In this document: positions 24,541 to 33,344 of the stretch, one piece after another | Position numbering within the stretch: position 1 is the stretch's first letter | Layout: every line of letters starts with the position of its first letter | Source: G020350405 sp964513655 | GTDB lineage: Bacteria; Planctomycetota; Phycisphaerae; Sedimentisphaerales; Anaerobacaceae | DNA length: 64,000 nt | Assembly: GCA_964513655.1 (NCBI GenBank) | Contig: CAZENQ010000004.1 | Location: forward strand, 1 to 64,000 | Direction: 5' to 3' | Notes under the pieces: generated by a model | The model's input: the letters and a program-made list of their open reading frames with translations, nothing else | Told to the model about the DNA's origin: nothing | Database searches by the model: none | Made by a program: the position numbers and the translations under genes

Positions 24541-24945
24541 TTAGCTTTTTGGAGGTATTTTTGAAGGTGCAGGGGTTTTTGGGGCCATTTTTGCTGCCTC
24601 GGCAATAGGGATGGGTGGAGTGGTTCCCGATTTGGCGGAGAATCTGGATGCATCGCTAATGAATTTCAAGAGCATTGCAATTTTATTTCTGACGCGAATC
24701 CTTCTGTAAATATTGCGTATATGAGTTTTTACGGTGCCATGCCTTATTTTTAAATCCTTTGCTATCTCTTCATTGTTGAAGCCCTGACAGACTAGTTTAG
24801 CCACCTGGAGCTCTCTGGGGCTCATGTGGTATCGTCTCTGGATATGGAGCCAGTGTTTTTCATTGAGTAAAGCTACTCGCGGCCGCTCAAAAACAGAGCT
24901 ATCGTCTTTAGGACCATCTGTCATATAATGTAGCGGTGTGTGCAT
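24541..24945 (-). CDS. Stand-alone LuxR/FixJ-type HTH transcriptional regulator
   Basis: 134 residues. Residues about 40-97 form a LuxR C-terminal HTH: MSPRELQVAKLVCQGFNNEE, then IAKDLKIRHGTVKTHIRNIY, the latter being the recognition helix. There is no receiver or ligand-binding domain, only a 39-residue N-terminal extension and a Pro/Ala/Lys-rich tail. The protein is therefore shorter than response regulators of the family, and control may come from expression level or a partner. The start is decided by AAGGAG, which overlaps the stop codon of the TPR gene 2 nt upstream, indicating translational coupling. It is the last gene of the exopolysaccharide cluster and is a good candidate for its regulator. 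Confidence 0.88.
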   Translation of the reverse strand: MHTPLHYMTDGPKDDSSVFERPRVALLNEKHWLHIQRRYHMSPRELQVAKLVCQGFNNEEIAKDLKIRHGTVKTHIRNIYRRIRVRNKIAMLLKFISDASRFSAKSGTTPPIPIAEAAKMAPKTPAPSKIPPKS

Positions 24946-24947
24946 CT

Positions 24948-27900
24948 TTAAACTCCTTGAGATAATTTTTCAAGCAGACGCCGGACTTCAGTAACGTCTG
25001 TTGACGATAAACCACCAAACTCAGCATTCATTTTCAAAGCTCTTCTTAGCGTTTCAATCGCTTGCTGCTTTTGTCCAACCTTGGCCAAAGCTCTCCCTAA
25101 ATGTAAGTACGAAGCCACGGCCGAGGAAGTTCCGTGGGGATACATTTCCAAGCATCTTGTGAAATCCTGAATGGCTTTGTCATATTGACCGAGTTTGTAA
25201 TAAGCGACGCCGCGAGTATCAATGAGGTCTATATATTCAGGGCTGGTTCTTAAGCCCCGCTGTGCGAGGTCGATCGCTTCTCGACAGTTACCATACTCCT
25301 GACACATTATCCACGCCAGATTATTGATGGCGATTACATTATCAGGGTGAATTGTAAGAATCTGGCGGTACAGTTCGGCCGATTCGGGTGAGCGGCCGGT
25401 CAGTTGCAACAGCAAGGCGAGAGCACTCATAGCCTCGGTGCAACCAGAATCATGTTCCAATATCATCCGAAGAATAACTTCGGCTGTTTTTTCAGCCTGG
25501 CTGTTTCCACTTGTTACCAAGTGCCCGGCAATAGCAATGGGCGTATGAGTATCATCTATATGGCTTCGATACCAATCGCAGACCTTGTGGTTTAGTTGTT
25601 CCCAGAGTTCGTCGTCCTTAAGCAGCCGGGCTTGTGTCAGCAATGGACCCGGATCATCAGGGGCAGACTGAACGAGAGAGTCAAACTCCTTCTGAGCATC
25701 TGCCTTGTTGCCGTTTTTGTGCAATGCCGCAGCAAGGGTAAGTCTTATTTTTCGTTCCTCGGCGGCACTGCTACAGGAGATTAGTAGCTTTTTGAGCAGA
25801 TTTACGGCTTCTTCAGACTGGCTTGCAGCCAGATATGTATCGGCCAACAGTAGTGCAATATCGATGTCATTTGGGTCGGAGTCCTGTAATGCCTTGAGGG
25901 TTGGAATCGCCAATGCCGGGGAGCGTGCCGCCTCTGCCCTGGCTTTCAAGAGGAGCAGGGATTTATCATTAGGGTGATAAACAAGTCCCCGCAAGACAAT
26001 ATCTATGGCCTTGAGGGATTGTTGCCGGCGAAGTGCGACTTCTGCCAGGAGTGCCCATGCTTCGCTGAGTATAGGCTGGTCTTCGGTGATTTTTTGGAGG
26101 ATGTCCAGGGCCTTTTCGGTAGCGGCAGCATTTCCTTCAGCGAGTAAGAGACGAGCTTTGTAGAGATGCAGTTCAGTATCTTCAGTATATAAGGTGAGAG
26201 CGTTATCAAGAATATTTTCTGCTTCGCGCAATGCATCGGGATTGACGGCGGCCAAGAGAAGAGAGAGCGTGCGTTTGGAGATTCCGAGGTTATCAGGCTC
26301 CAAGGACCCTGCTTTTTTGATGTTGGTGACAGCTTTGTCGAGGTGGCCTTTGGAGCGGTAGAAATCGCTTCTGGCTGTCCACGCCTGAACATTATTCGGC
26401 TCTAAGGTAGTGGCGTGCTCAAAATCTTTTTCGGCTTTATCATGTTGGCCAAGCATGGTATATGTTCTGGCGCGAAGAATATATGAGAAAGCGTTATTAA
26501 ACTCGCTCATTATCTGTTCACACAGCAACAAGGCTTTGTCAGATTTGCCCTGTCGAGCATTCAGTTCAATCTGCGCGACTATTACCGGCAGTGCATTGGG
26601 TTGCTGAGTCTTTAATTGGCTCAGCAACTGAACTGCCTCAGAGAACTTGTTTTGTCGCATTTTGAGCAATGCAAGGGAAAAACAGATAGACGGGTCATTG
26701 GGGTCATCAGCCAGTAAGTTTTCGAGGATATCACATGCGGAACTCAGCCTGCCACGTTTGAGGTGACTTTGCAACTGGAGTTTTTTCAGTTCTGGATGGA
26801 ATATTTTTTCGCTGGCTGCCCGGTGGAGAATTTCGTCAGCGCGGTCGTACTCATTTGCCTTGTAGAGTGCAGCCACAGCGGGAACTATTATGCGAAGATC
26901 CTGGGGCGAATAATTCAAGGCCTCGTTGTACGTTGAAATTGCGAGCTTTAACTTGCCGAGCCGTTCATAAGTCGCTGCAAGAAGTACTCGGGGGGCCTGG
27001 TCATCGGGATTAGCAAGCAGAGACTCTTTAAGAAGCGAGATGATTTGGGGATAGTAGTTTTTGAAACTGTCAGAGGCAAACCAGACTCTTGCCTGTTCAT
27101 ATCGCCATTGCCAACCCTGCTCGCCCTCAATGGTCTTGATTTCGTCGACCAGTTGCTGGGCCCGGTCGGGGTTCTTTATGACTTTTGCACACTTTAGAAG
27201 TTCGCGTTTGAGAAGTAGGTCGTTTGGCAGGTTGTGAACGAGCGTGTTGAGCAGCTGGTAGGCACTTTCATCCTTGTTGGCCTGGCTATAAATACCAGCC
27301 AAGAGCAGACCCAGTTCTCTGGTCGCGGTGGGTTCATGAATACGAGTCAGCGCCTCTTCAATGATGTTTTCACACTCTTGCATCCTGCCCTTTGCGGCCA
27401 ACAAAGCCGTGAGAGATTTTAAGAGTTTGACAGATTCTGGAGATATCTTGACAGCTTCGTACAACTTTAGAATTGCCTGCTCAGTTCTTTGCTGAGCTGT
27501 TAAGATTTCAACTTCTGCCAAAGTAATTTCCACATAAGCAGGATAGCTTTGTTTTATCTCATCGAGCAGGCGCTGAGCCTCACTGAACTGCGATCGCTGG
27601 GCGGCAAGTTGAACGTGGAGAACCTTAACCTGGAGGGTCTTGTTTGGAGCCTTTTGCAGTTCAGCCAAGTGGTTTTCTATGTCAGTCCATAAGGGAGAAT
27701 CTTTATCTGTCTTTCTTTGGGTAAGCACCTTTATCTGTGCCTGAATATACAATAGAGCCGGGTCTGGACTGCCAAGAGAAATTTGCATTGCCGCACGGGC
27801 TTGTTCTGCTGCGTCGATCCAGCTTGCGGTTTCAACCAACAATCTAATAAGATTCAAGCGTGCACGGATGGAATCCGGTTTGTCAGACACGAGGGTACGT

Positions 27901-29120
27901 AGCTGGCGGATGGCGGCTTGTTTGTCGCCCAATCGTGACAGAGCTGCGGCCAGAGCAAGGCGGACCCTTGTAGATTCATCTCCCAACTGAATTGCCTGCC
28001 GGTAGCATTTGACGGCTTGGTAACCACGGCCTCTCTTGTCGGCTACAAGTCCTTCAAGAAAAGCAGTAATTGACGGGGCTATACTTTTGCGGCGCAATTT
28101 TGAGATACAGTCAGCAGCAAGGTCAAGTTCATTGCACTCGATATACAACTCCGCGGCAGTGGGCATAAAATCCCAAGGTTGAGAAGCTAGCTGTTCTAGG
28201 CCTGATTCCGCAATTTTTAGCATTTTTGTTTTCGAGCGTGACTTCAAAGCGAGCTGAGCCCAGGTCTGCCACAGGGCCTGAGCGGTGGGCATGTTATTTT
28301 GCAGGAAGCTCAGGTGTATTTCGGCCCTGTCTAAGATGTCTGCGTCGATGAGTTCTTTGGCAAGCCGCAGGCGAACAAGGTTGCCTGACAGATCCAGCTC
28401 TTCGGCCTGTTGCAAGTCAGTTAAAGCTTTGGGTTTTTGTTTTGTTCTTAGATGGAAAGCGGCACGAATAAGATGTGCCAAGGCCGAGGATGGATTGTTT
28501 TTTATCGCCTCGTCGAACCAGTATTCAGGAACAGCGGAGAAATCCTGCGGATAGCGCTCAATTAATTTCCCCAACATCTCGTAAGCCAGTACTTCTTCAG
28601 GATGTTCCGTGACGATGGTTCGCAACTGGTCCGCGGCTTGTTCGAGGTCGCGCTGCCTGGCCATTGATACTGCGAGCATTCTGCGGATTTTGGGATTTTC
28701 ATTTGTTTGGAGGTATCGTTCGGCAATCAGCTGTGCCTCAGCCGGGATATTCATCTGTAAATAAAGAGAGACGAGGTTTTTGGCAGCAGCTAGATTGCTC
28801 TTGTCAATCCTGAGAATACTGCGGTAAGAGGCAACAGCCTGTTGAATGTTGCCCCGCTGCAGAGGCCTGATATTAAGCTGGGCATGGGCGTACTTGAGTA
28901 TGACTTGCACGTTTGTCTGCTCCACATTGAGGTAGCGTCCCAATTTTTCGGCAGCCTCCTGCCAGTTTTGAGTTTCGTAGGCTTTCAAGCCAGCATCGCG
29001 TGCGGTGTACACCATACGGTTTCGTCGCCATTTTCGAAGGCCAACAGCAGTTATTACCAACACGCCGAGGGCAATTAGAAGCACAATTGCCAGCATCCAG
29101 TTAAAACGTTTTCTTGCCAT
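24948..29120 (-). CDS. Giant TPR-repeat membrane-anchored protein of the exosortase/EPS cluster
   Basis: 1390 residues. One N-terminal membrane helix (WMLAIVLLIALGVLVITAVG, residues 8-27) with a basic flank on each side. The rest is helical repeats, well over twenty tetratricopeptide units with typical A-x3-Y/L-x5-P spacing, for example AEKLGRYLNVEQTNVQVILK near 57 and AINNLAWIMCQEYGNCREAI near 1240. It resembles in role the TPR proteins found in PEP-CTERM/exopolysaccharide loci (PrsT-like), but it lacks a lipobox, so it is anchored by the helix. It likely acts as a periplasmic scaffold for export or polymerisation machinery. It is followed after 2 nt by the regulator gene and preceded 34 nt upstream by the sugar transferase gene. 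No strong ribosome site is seen. Confidence 0.88.
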   Translation of the reverse strand: MARKRFNWMLAIVLLIALGVLVITAVGLRKWRRNRMVYTARDAGLKAYETQNWQEAAEKLGRYLNVEQTNVQVILKYAHAQLNIRPLQRGNIQQAVASYRSILRIDKSNLAAAKNLVSLYLQMNIPAEAQLIAERYLQTNENPKIRRMLAVSMARQRDLEQAADQLRTIVTEHPEEVLAYEMLGKLIERYPQDFSAVPEYWFDEAIKNNPSSALAHLIRAAFHLRTKQKPKALTDLQQAEELDLSGNLVRLRLAKELIDADILDRAEIHLSFLQNNMPTAQALWQTWAQLALKSRSKTKMLKIAESGLEQLASQPWDFMPTAAELYIECNELDLAADCISKLRRKSIAPSITAFLEGLVADKRGRGYQAVKCYRQAIQLGDESTRVRLALAAALSRLGDKQAAIRQLRTLVSDKPDSIRARLNLIRLLVETASWIDAAEQARAAMQISLGSPDPALLYIQAQIKVLTQRKTDKDSPLWTDIENHLAELQKAPNKTLQVKVLHVQLAAQRSQFSEAQRLLDEIKQSYPAYVEITLAEVEILTAQQRTEQAILKLYEAVKISPESVKLLKSLTALLAAKGRMQECENIIEEALTRIHEPTATRELGLLLAGIYSQANKDESAYQLLNTLVHNLPNDLLLKRELLKCAKVIKNPDRAQQLVDEIKTIEGEQGWQWRYEQARVWFASDSFKNYYPQIISLLKESLLANPDDQAPRVLLAATYERLGKLKLAISTYNEALNYSPQDLRIIVPAVAALYKANEYDRADEILHRAASEKIFHPELKKLQLQSHLKRGRLSSACDILENLLADDPNDPSICFSLALLKMRQNKFSEAVQLLSQLKTQQPNALPVIVAQIELNARQGKSDKALLLCEQIMSEFNNAFSYILRARTYTMLGQHDKAEKDFEHATTLEPNNVQAWTARSDFYRSKGHLDKAVTNIKKAGSLEPDNLGISKRTLSLLLAAVNPDALREAENILDNALTLYTEDTELHLYKARLLLAEGNAAATEKALDILQKITEDQPILSEAWALLAEVALRRQQSLKAIDIVLRGLVYHPNDKSLLLLKARAEAARSPALAIPTLKALQDSDPNDIDIALLLADTYLAASQSEEAVNLLKKLLISCSSAAEERKIRLTLAAALHKNGNKADAQKEFDSLVQSAPDDPGPLLTQARLLKDDELWEQLNHKVCDWYRSHIDDTHTPIAIAGHLVTSGNSQAEKTAEVILRMILEHDSGCTEAMSALALLLQLTGRSPESAELYRQILTIHPDNVIAINNLAWIMCQEYGNCREAIDLAQRGLRTSPEYIDLIDTRGVAYYKLGQYDKAIQDFTRCLEMYPHGTSSAVASYLHLGRALAKVGQKQQAIETLRRALKMNAEFGGLSSTDVTEVRRLLEKLSQGV

Positions 29121-29154
29121 ATTAGGTTTTTTCTTTCATATAAGTAGTTGATTC

Positions 29155-30966
29155 TTAGAACTGACCAATAAAATTTTGAATGAGTTTCTTAACGGTTTTC
29201 CAACACAGCCACAAATCGATCTTCAAGGACAAATTTCTGACGTATTCTATGTCGTAGTATATCCACTCCTGAAAGTCTTTTGTTGGCTCGCGAGTTCTGC
29301 AAACCTGCCAAAGTCCTGTGATTCCGGGTCTAACGGAAAGGCGGGCGTCTCTCCAAGAGGGGCAGAGGGTATTCTCGGCCTCCGGTGAAGGCCTAGGGCC
29401 GACAACACTCATCTGGCCGAGCAAGACATTTACAAACTGAGGTATTTCATCGATATGTGTACCTCGCAAAAATCTGCCGACTGCGCTAGTCCGCGGATCA
29501 TTCTCGATTCTGAATTGTGGTCCATCAACCTGATTTATACTTCTTAATTTATCCTGTAACTTATCAGCACCGGCCAGCATGGTCCTGAATTTCAGACAGT
29601 TGAAGGTCTTACCTTGCAGCCCCTGGCGTTTGTCCCTGAAAAAGACAGTTCCCGGGGAGTTAAGTGCTATTGCCAAAGCGATAAAGGGCGTTATGGGTAC
29701 AAACAGGATGAGCACGACGACAGCAGCGACGAGGTCAGCAATTCTCTTAAAACACCTCGCATAGGAGAACTTCGGCCATGTTCGAAAGTTGTTTATGCGG
29801 GAGTTGTTGCAAGTTATCACGGTGTCTTTGTCCGGGAGTGAGTAAGCTTTTCTAATTGGACCAGACTTTTTGGAATGGCGCTGTTGTCGAGCCCTCGAGC
29901 CTGTTATTTGGTGTTTTGGGCGCTGGCTAATAAGCACACGGTTTTGCACGAACTGGTTCTTCGTAATAGAAATACCAGAACGAATGACAGATGTTCTTAT
30001 GACGGCCCCGGTTTTGATTTTGACGTCGTCTCCGATAATGGCCGGCCCTATTATAATTGCATTTCGGGCAACACTAACGTTTCGACCGAACAAAACCTTC
30101 CCAAACAATCTGGCATCGGGTGATATTGTGACGCCGCTTTCATCCGGGAGTTGCTTGTGGGATTTTCTGTTTTGATCAGGATAATTCCATCCGGGAGAAT
30201 TGAGACCTGCTACCAAGAAGGCGAGCAAACCTTCTTCTGTACCTAAATCCAATACGGTGCCACCAATATTGAGACTGCGCAGTGTCAGTGAGTTTGAGGA
30301 ACACTCATCAATAAAGCTGGAAAAAGCGAGAGGTAAAGCACCATTCACGAGGAGCCTGCTGAGGACGTCGGTCTTTATAAAAAGGTAGTGCGGCCAATCG
30401 GCGGGCATTGGTGCTGGTTGTATCAGATTATCGTAGAACCGTCGAAATCCGACGAGGTCACCTTGCGTAGTAATTATCGCCTTTTCATTGGCGGCCTGTA
30501 AGTGAGCAAGTAAATTGACCGCTATGACGTCGGCTCGAAGCCGGCCCAACATTTTATACAACCGCTGGAGATCTATTTTAGCTGCAAATCTTCCGTTTGA
30601 GATAATAAACCATGCGTTCGGTTTGGACGATTTTGCAGCCAACACGGACACAGGCAAACTGTCTCTGTAATATATTATATTTGATTCAGCCTTTTTTGCG
30701 AACTTGCGTCGGAGGCTTTCAGTGTAAGTGGTTTGGGTGTGAGGGGCCCAGCTTTGGGGCATTGCTATGACGCCGCTGTTACTTCGATGGTGAGCATCAC
30801 CGTTTAAGCAACTAACAGTGATACCCGAAAAAGGTTCGCTGCAGAAAGCAAGTCTAAGCAGCTTTGAGGGTTCGGAAATCGTCGGACCCTGTTGAGCAGT
30901 GCAGCGTGCATCATTAACGGGCGAATTCTTATTCTGGTGTATAACGATTAATTTCATACTATTCAT
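29155..30966 (-). CDS. Fusion: nucleotidyltransferase-like/left-handed beta-helix module + initiating sugar-phosphate transferase
   Basis: 603 residues. The C-terminal part (about 402-600) is a bacterial sugar transferase of the WbaP/PglC type, which moves a sugar phosphate from a nucleotide sugar to undecaprenyl phosphate and starts the repeat unit. It has the membrane helix DLVAAVVVLILFVPI, the catalytic Asp-Glu pair in THIDEIPQFVNVLLG (506-507), MSVVGPRP and RPGITGLWQV. Residues about 60-270 resemble a degenerate nucleotidyltransferase-type domain, and residues 281-345 are hexapeptide turns of a left-handed beta-helix (ISPDARLFGKVLFGRNVSVA, then IIIGPAIIGDDVKIKTGAVI). Normal family members have four extra helices or a CoA-binding-like domain here, not this module. 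ATG codons at 30966 and 30957 are both possible starts; neither has a good ribosome site. Confidence 0.88.
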   Translation of the reverse strand: MNSMKLIVIHQNKNSPVNDARCTAQQGPTISEPSKLLRLAFCSEPFSGITVSCLNGDAHHRSNSGVIAMPQSWAPHTQTTYTESLRRKFAKKAESNIIYYRDSLPVSVLAAKSSKPNAWFIISNGRFAAKIDLQRLYKMLGRLRADVIAVNLLAHLQAANEKAIITTQGDLVGFRRFYDNLIQPAPMPADWPHYLFIKTDVLSRLLVNGALPLAFSSFIDECSSNSLTLRSLNIGGTVLDLGTEEGLLAFLVAGLNSPGWNYPDQNRKSHKQLPDESGVTISPDARLFGKVLFGRNVSVARNAIIIGPAIIGDDVKIKTGAVIRTSVIRSGISITKNQFVQNRVLISQRPKHQITGSRARQQRHSKKSGPIRKAYSLPDKDTVITCNNSRINNFRTWPKFSYARCFKRIADLVAAVVVLILFVPITPFIALAIALNSPGTVFFRDKRQGLQGKTFNCLKFRTMLAGADKLQDKLRSINQVDGPQFRIENDPRTSAVGRFLRGTHIDEIPQFVNVLLGQMSVVGPRPSPEAENTLCPSWRDARLSVRPGITGLWQVCRTREPTKDFQEWIYYDIEYVRNLSLKIDLWLCWKTVKKLIQNFIGQF

Positions 30967-31018
30967 ACTATCTGGAGATTGACACTTTCATGGCGATTTT
31001 TACCGGATGAAGTGGTTG

Positions 31019-33322
31019 TCAGGATTTTGCATTGTCGTGATTTTTGTCGGGTTGCTCCACGGGCAGCAGAAGTATGGTTTTGTTGCCCTTCCTGCGAGTG
31101 GTTTTGGCTGCGGTCCGACCAGCGTAGTAACCGTAGGCGTAACGGTTATAGCTGTAGTTAGCGTGGACGCTATTGAGGACTGTACCCAGCACTCTGACTT
31201 TTACCTGGGCCATTCGCTCGAGGGTCTCCTTCAAATCCTGCTCTTCAGTATGGCCGGCAAAGCTGGTCAGAATGACTCCATCGGCTATCTTTGCCCATAA
31301 CAGCGCATCAGGGAAGGCCAGCACCGGGGGGGTGTCAATAATCACATGGTCATATTTTTCGCTGACAGCATTGAGATATTCGCTAATATACGGCTGTGAG
31401 AGCATCTCACAGGAAGCGGGGAGATTTTGCGAATCAGCGGTCAGCACATCCAATCCGGCCAAGGGGGTGGAACGGGTGATATTTTCGAAGCTCTTGCCTA
31501 AGAGTACATCCTGCAACCCTACTGAATCTTTAGGGAGATTCAGCAGCCACCGAATATCAGGTTTTCTCAGGTCACCGTCAATCAACAAGACTTTTTTGCC
31601 CGCCTTAGCCAGACTTGTTGCGAGATTAATGGCAAATGTGGTTTTTCCATCGCGAACACCGGGACTTGTAATAACCAACTTATTTGGTATTCCGCCCCCG
31701 TTGAGCAGGCCCAAGTTGGCGCGAATAGTCTGGTAATCAGTTGCCATCTGCTGAGGCAGCTTGGGTATGTCAAGGTAATCAGGATTGGTAGTAGTGCCAA
31801 TTATTCGGACTCCCACTCGTTTGGTGAGATCGGTGGGAGTTCGTATGCTGTGATCGGCCTTGTCCTTGAGAAAAGCGAGGAACACGCCACACATCAGGGA
31901 ACCGAGTACGAGAGCGGCAGAATATTTGATGTGTTTGTTTGGAAGTGTGATGCTGCTGGCATAATAAGCGATGGAGATTCGGGCGGGGCGTTTTCTTTCC
32001 ATTTCGAGTTCCTGAATGCGTCGCTGCACTGTTTCATAGAGGTCTTTTGTACGATTGAGCTGGTCCTGCAAGTCCTGCATAGCCAGCTGCTTTCGGCCAA
32101 GTCCGATTGTTTCGGCATCCTCTTCAGCGAGCATATTCTTGAGACGCTTTTCATAGGCAGTGACCTGCTCTAACTCAGCCTTTACGTTTGTTAGCTGTGT
32201 TTTGTCGCTCTTGGCCAATTCTTTAACTATCATCTGGTCGAAACTTTGGCCGACTTCCTGACGCCGTTGTTCAAGACACTGCGCCAACGTTTCTGAAACT
32301 TCGGTTCTACGCTGGAGCTCGGGGTTGGTGGGCGCCAAGGTCTGTTTTGCAACAATCAGAGACTGCTGCATTTCCGCAACATTTGTAGTTAAGGTCTGAA
32401 CCATGCGGTCGGCATTTATGAAATCGTAGCGCAGTCTCAGCAAATCTTCAGGTCTCATGCTTTGTTCTTCGGTTTGTTCGAACAGGTGCACCTGTGCCTC
32501 AAGGGCTATTTTTCGCATTTCGATTGTTGTGAGCTCGGCCTGTAGGGCGGCGACTCGCTGTAGCATAATCTCCTGACGTCCGGTGAGCGCCTGAGTACCG
32601 TACTCCTGCGCTATTTCCCGGACGGTCTGGCGTTGTCTTTCGAGCCTTTCGCTCAAGACTCTGCGTTCATTTTCCAAGACGGTGAGCTTGCGGTCTCCAC
32701 CTTTAGCTTCATCGGAGACTACGATAGCCATGTAGGCTCGCACAAAGGCGTTTACTATTTGTACCGCTTCTCGGTCATCAGCGTTTTTCATGCTTATCTT
32801 TATCAATTCGCTGTTGCGTTCGGGGTTGACGCTCAGGGTTCCGCTGGTTACTGCCGCTCTCAAGATGATAACGGGATCAGGGGGTGGTTCGGTGTGAGAT
32901 CTGTTTCTCAGGGCATCAAGAGCATTATTAGTCCTTTCAAAGAACTTCAGGTCTTTGTCGACGAGTTCATCAGCCACTCTTTGTAGAACTTTATCGCTGG
33001 CAATCAGGTCTGCCTGGGTGTTTTTAAAGTTATTGTACATTGGTATTACACCTTCAGAGTCACTGTCGCTAAATAAGATGCTGGGGATAATGGGCGCGAC
33101 CCGAATTGCGGCAGTGGCCTGATAGACAGGTTGTGCCAAGTGCCACACGCCTGGTATGCCGATTGCGCACATCAATAAGAATGTCAACAAGACGATACGC
33201 CAGCGCCGAAGTATAGGTACTGCCACCGTCGGGTTGCGGTCGTCTTCGATTCCGACGGGACCTTCAAAGCGGGCAAGGTTCTGGACCACTTGCTGATCCT
33301 GGTACTTGCTTATATTTTCCAT
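31019..33322 (-). CDS. Wzc-like polysaccharide copolymerase with BY-kinase domain
   Basis: 767 residues from the ATG at 33322, which has GAAAGG 7 nt upstream; a TTG 18 nt earlier lacks one. It contains a Wzz domain with a membrane helix near 43-65 (IVLLTFLLMCAIGIPGVWHL), a long periplasmic coiled coil (about 205-445) and a second helix near 465-485. The cytoplasmic tyrosine-kinase domain has Walker A SPGVRDGKTT (553-562), Walker A' LLIDGDLRKP (579-588) and Walker B VIIDTPP (660-666). The C-terminal tail has six Tyr in eleven residues (YSYNRYAYGYY), the usual autophosphorylation cluster. The protein controls chain length and couples polymerisation to export through the Wza-like protein encoded at 20339. 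No matching phosphatase gene is seen in the window. Confidence 0.93.
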   Translation of the reverse strand: MENISKYQDQQVVQNLARFEGPVGIEDDRNPTVAVPILRRWRIVLLTFLLMCAIGIPGVWHLAQPVYQATAAIRVAPIIPSILFSDSDSEGVIPMYNNFKNTQADLIASDKVLQRVADELVDKDLKFFERTNNALDALRNRSHTEPPPDPVIILRAAVTSGTLSVNPERNSELIKISMKNADDREAVQIVNAFVRAYMAIVVSDEAKGGDRKLTVLENERRVLSERLERQRQTVREIAQEYGTQALTGRQEIMLQRVAALQAELTTIEMRKIALEAQVHLFEQTEEQSMRPEDLLRLRYDFINADRMVQTLTTNVAEMQQSLIVAKQTLAPTNPELQRRTEVSETLAQCLEQRRQEVGQSFDQMIVKELAKSDKTQLTNVKAELEQVTAYEKRLKNMLAEEDAETIGLGRKQLAMQDLQDQLNRTKDLYETVQRRIQELEMERKRPARISIAYYASSITLPNKHIKYSAALVLGSLMCGVFLAFLKDKADHSIRTPTDLTKRVGVRIIGTTTNPDYLDIPKLPQQMATDYQTIRANLGLLNGGGIPNKLVITSPGVRDGKTTFAINLATSLAKAGKKVLLIDGDLRKPDIRWLLNLPKDSVGLQDVLLGKSFENITRSTPLAGLDVLTADSQNLPASCEMLSQPYISEYLNAVSEKYDHVIIDTPPVLAFPDALLWAKIADGVILTSFAGHTEEQDLKETLERMAQVKVRVLGTVLNSVHANYSYNRYAYGYYAGRTAAKTTRRKGNKTILLLPVEQPDKNHDNAKS

Positions 33323-33344
33323 TGTGTTACCTTTCGTCAAAAAA

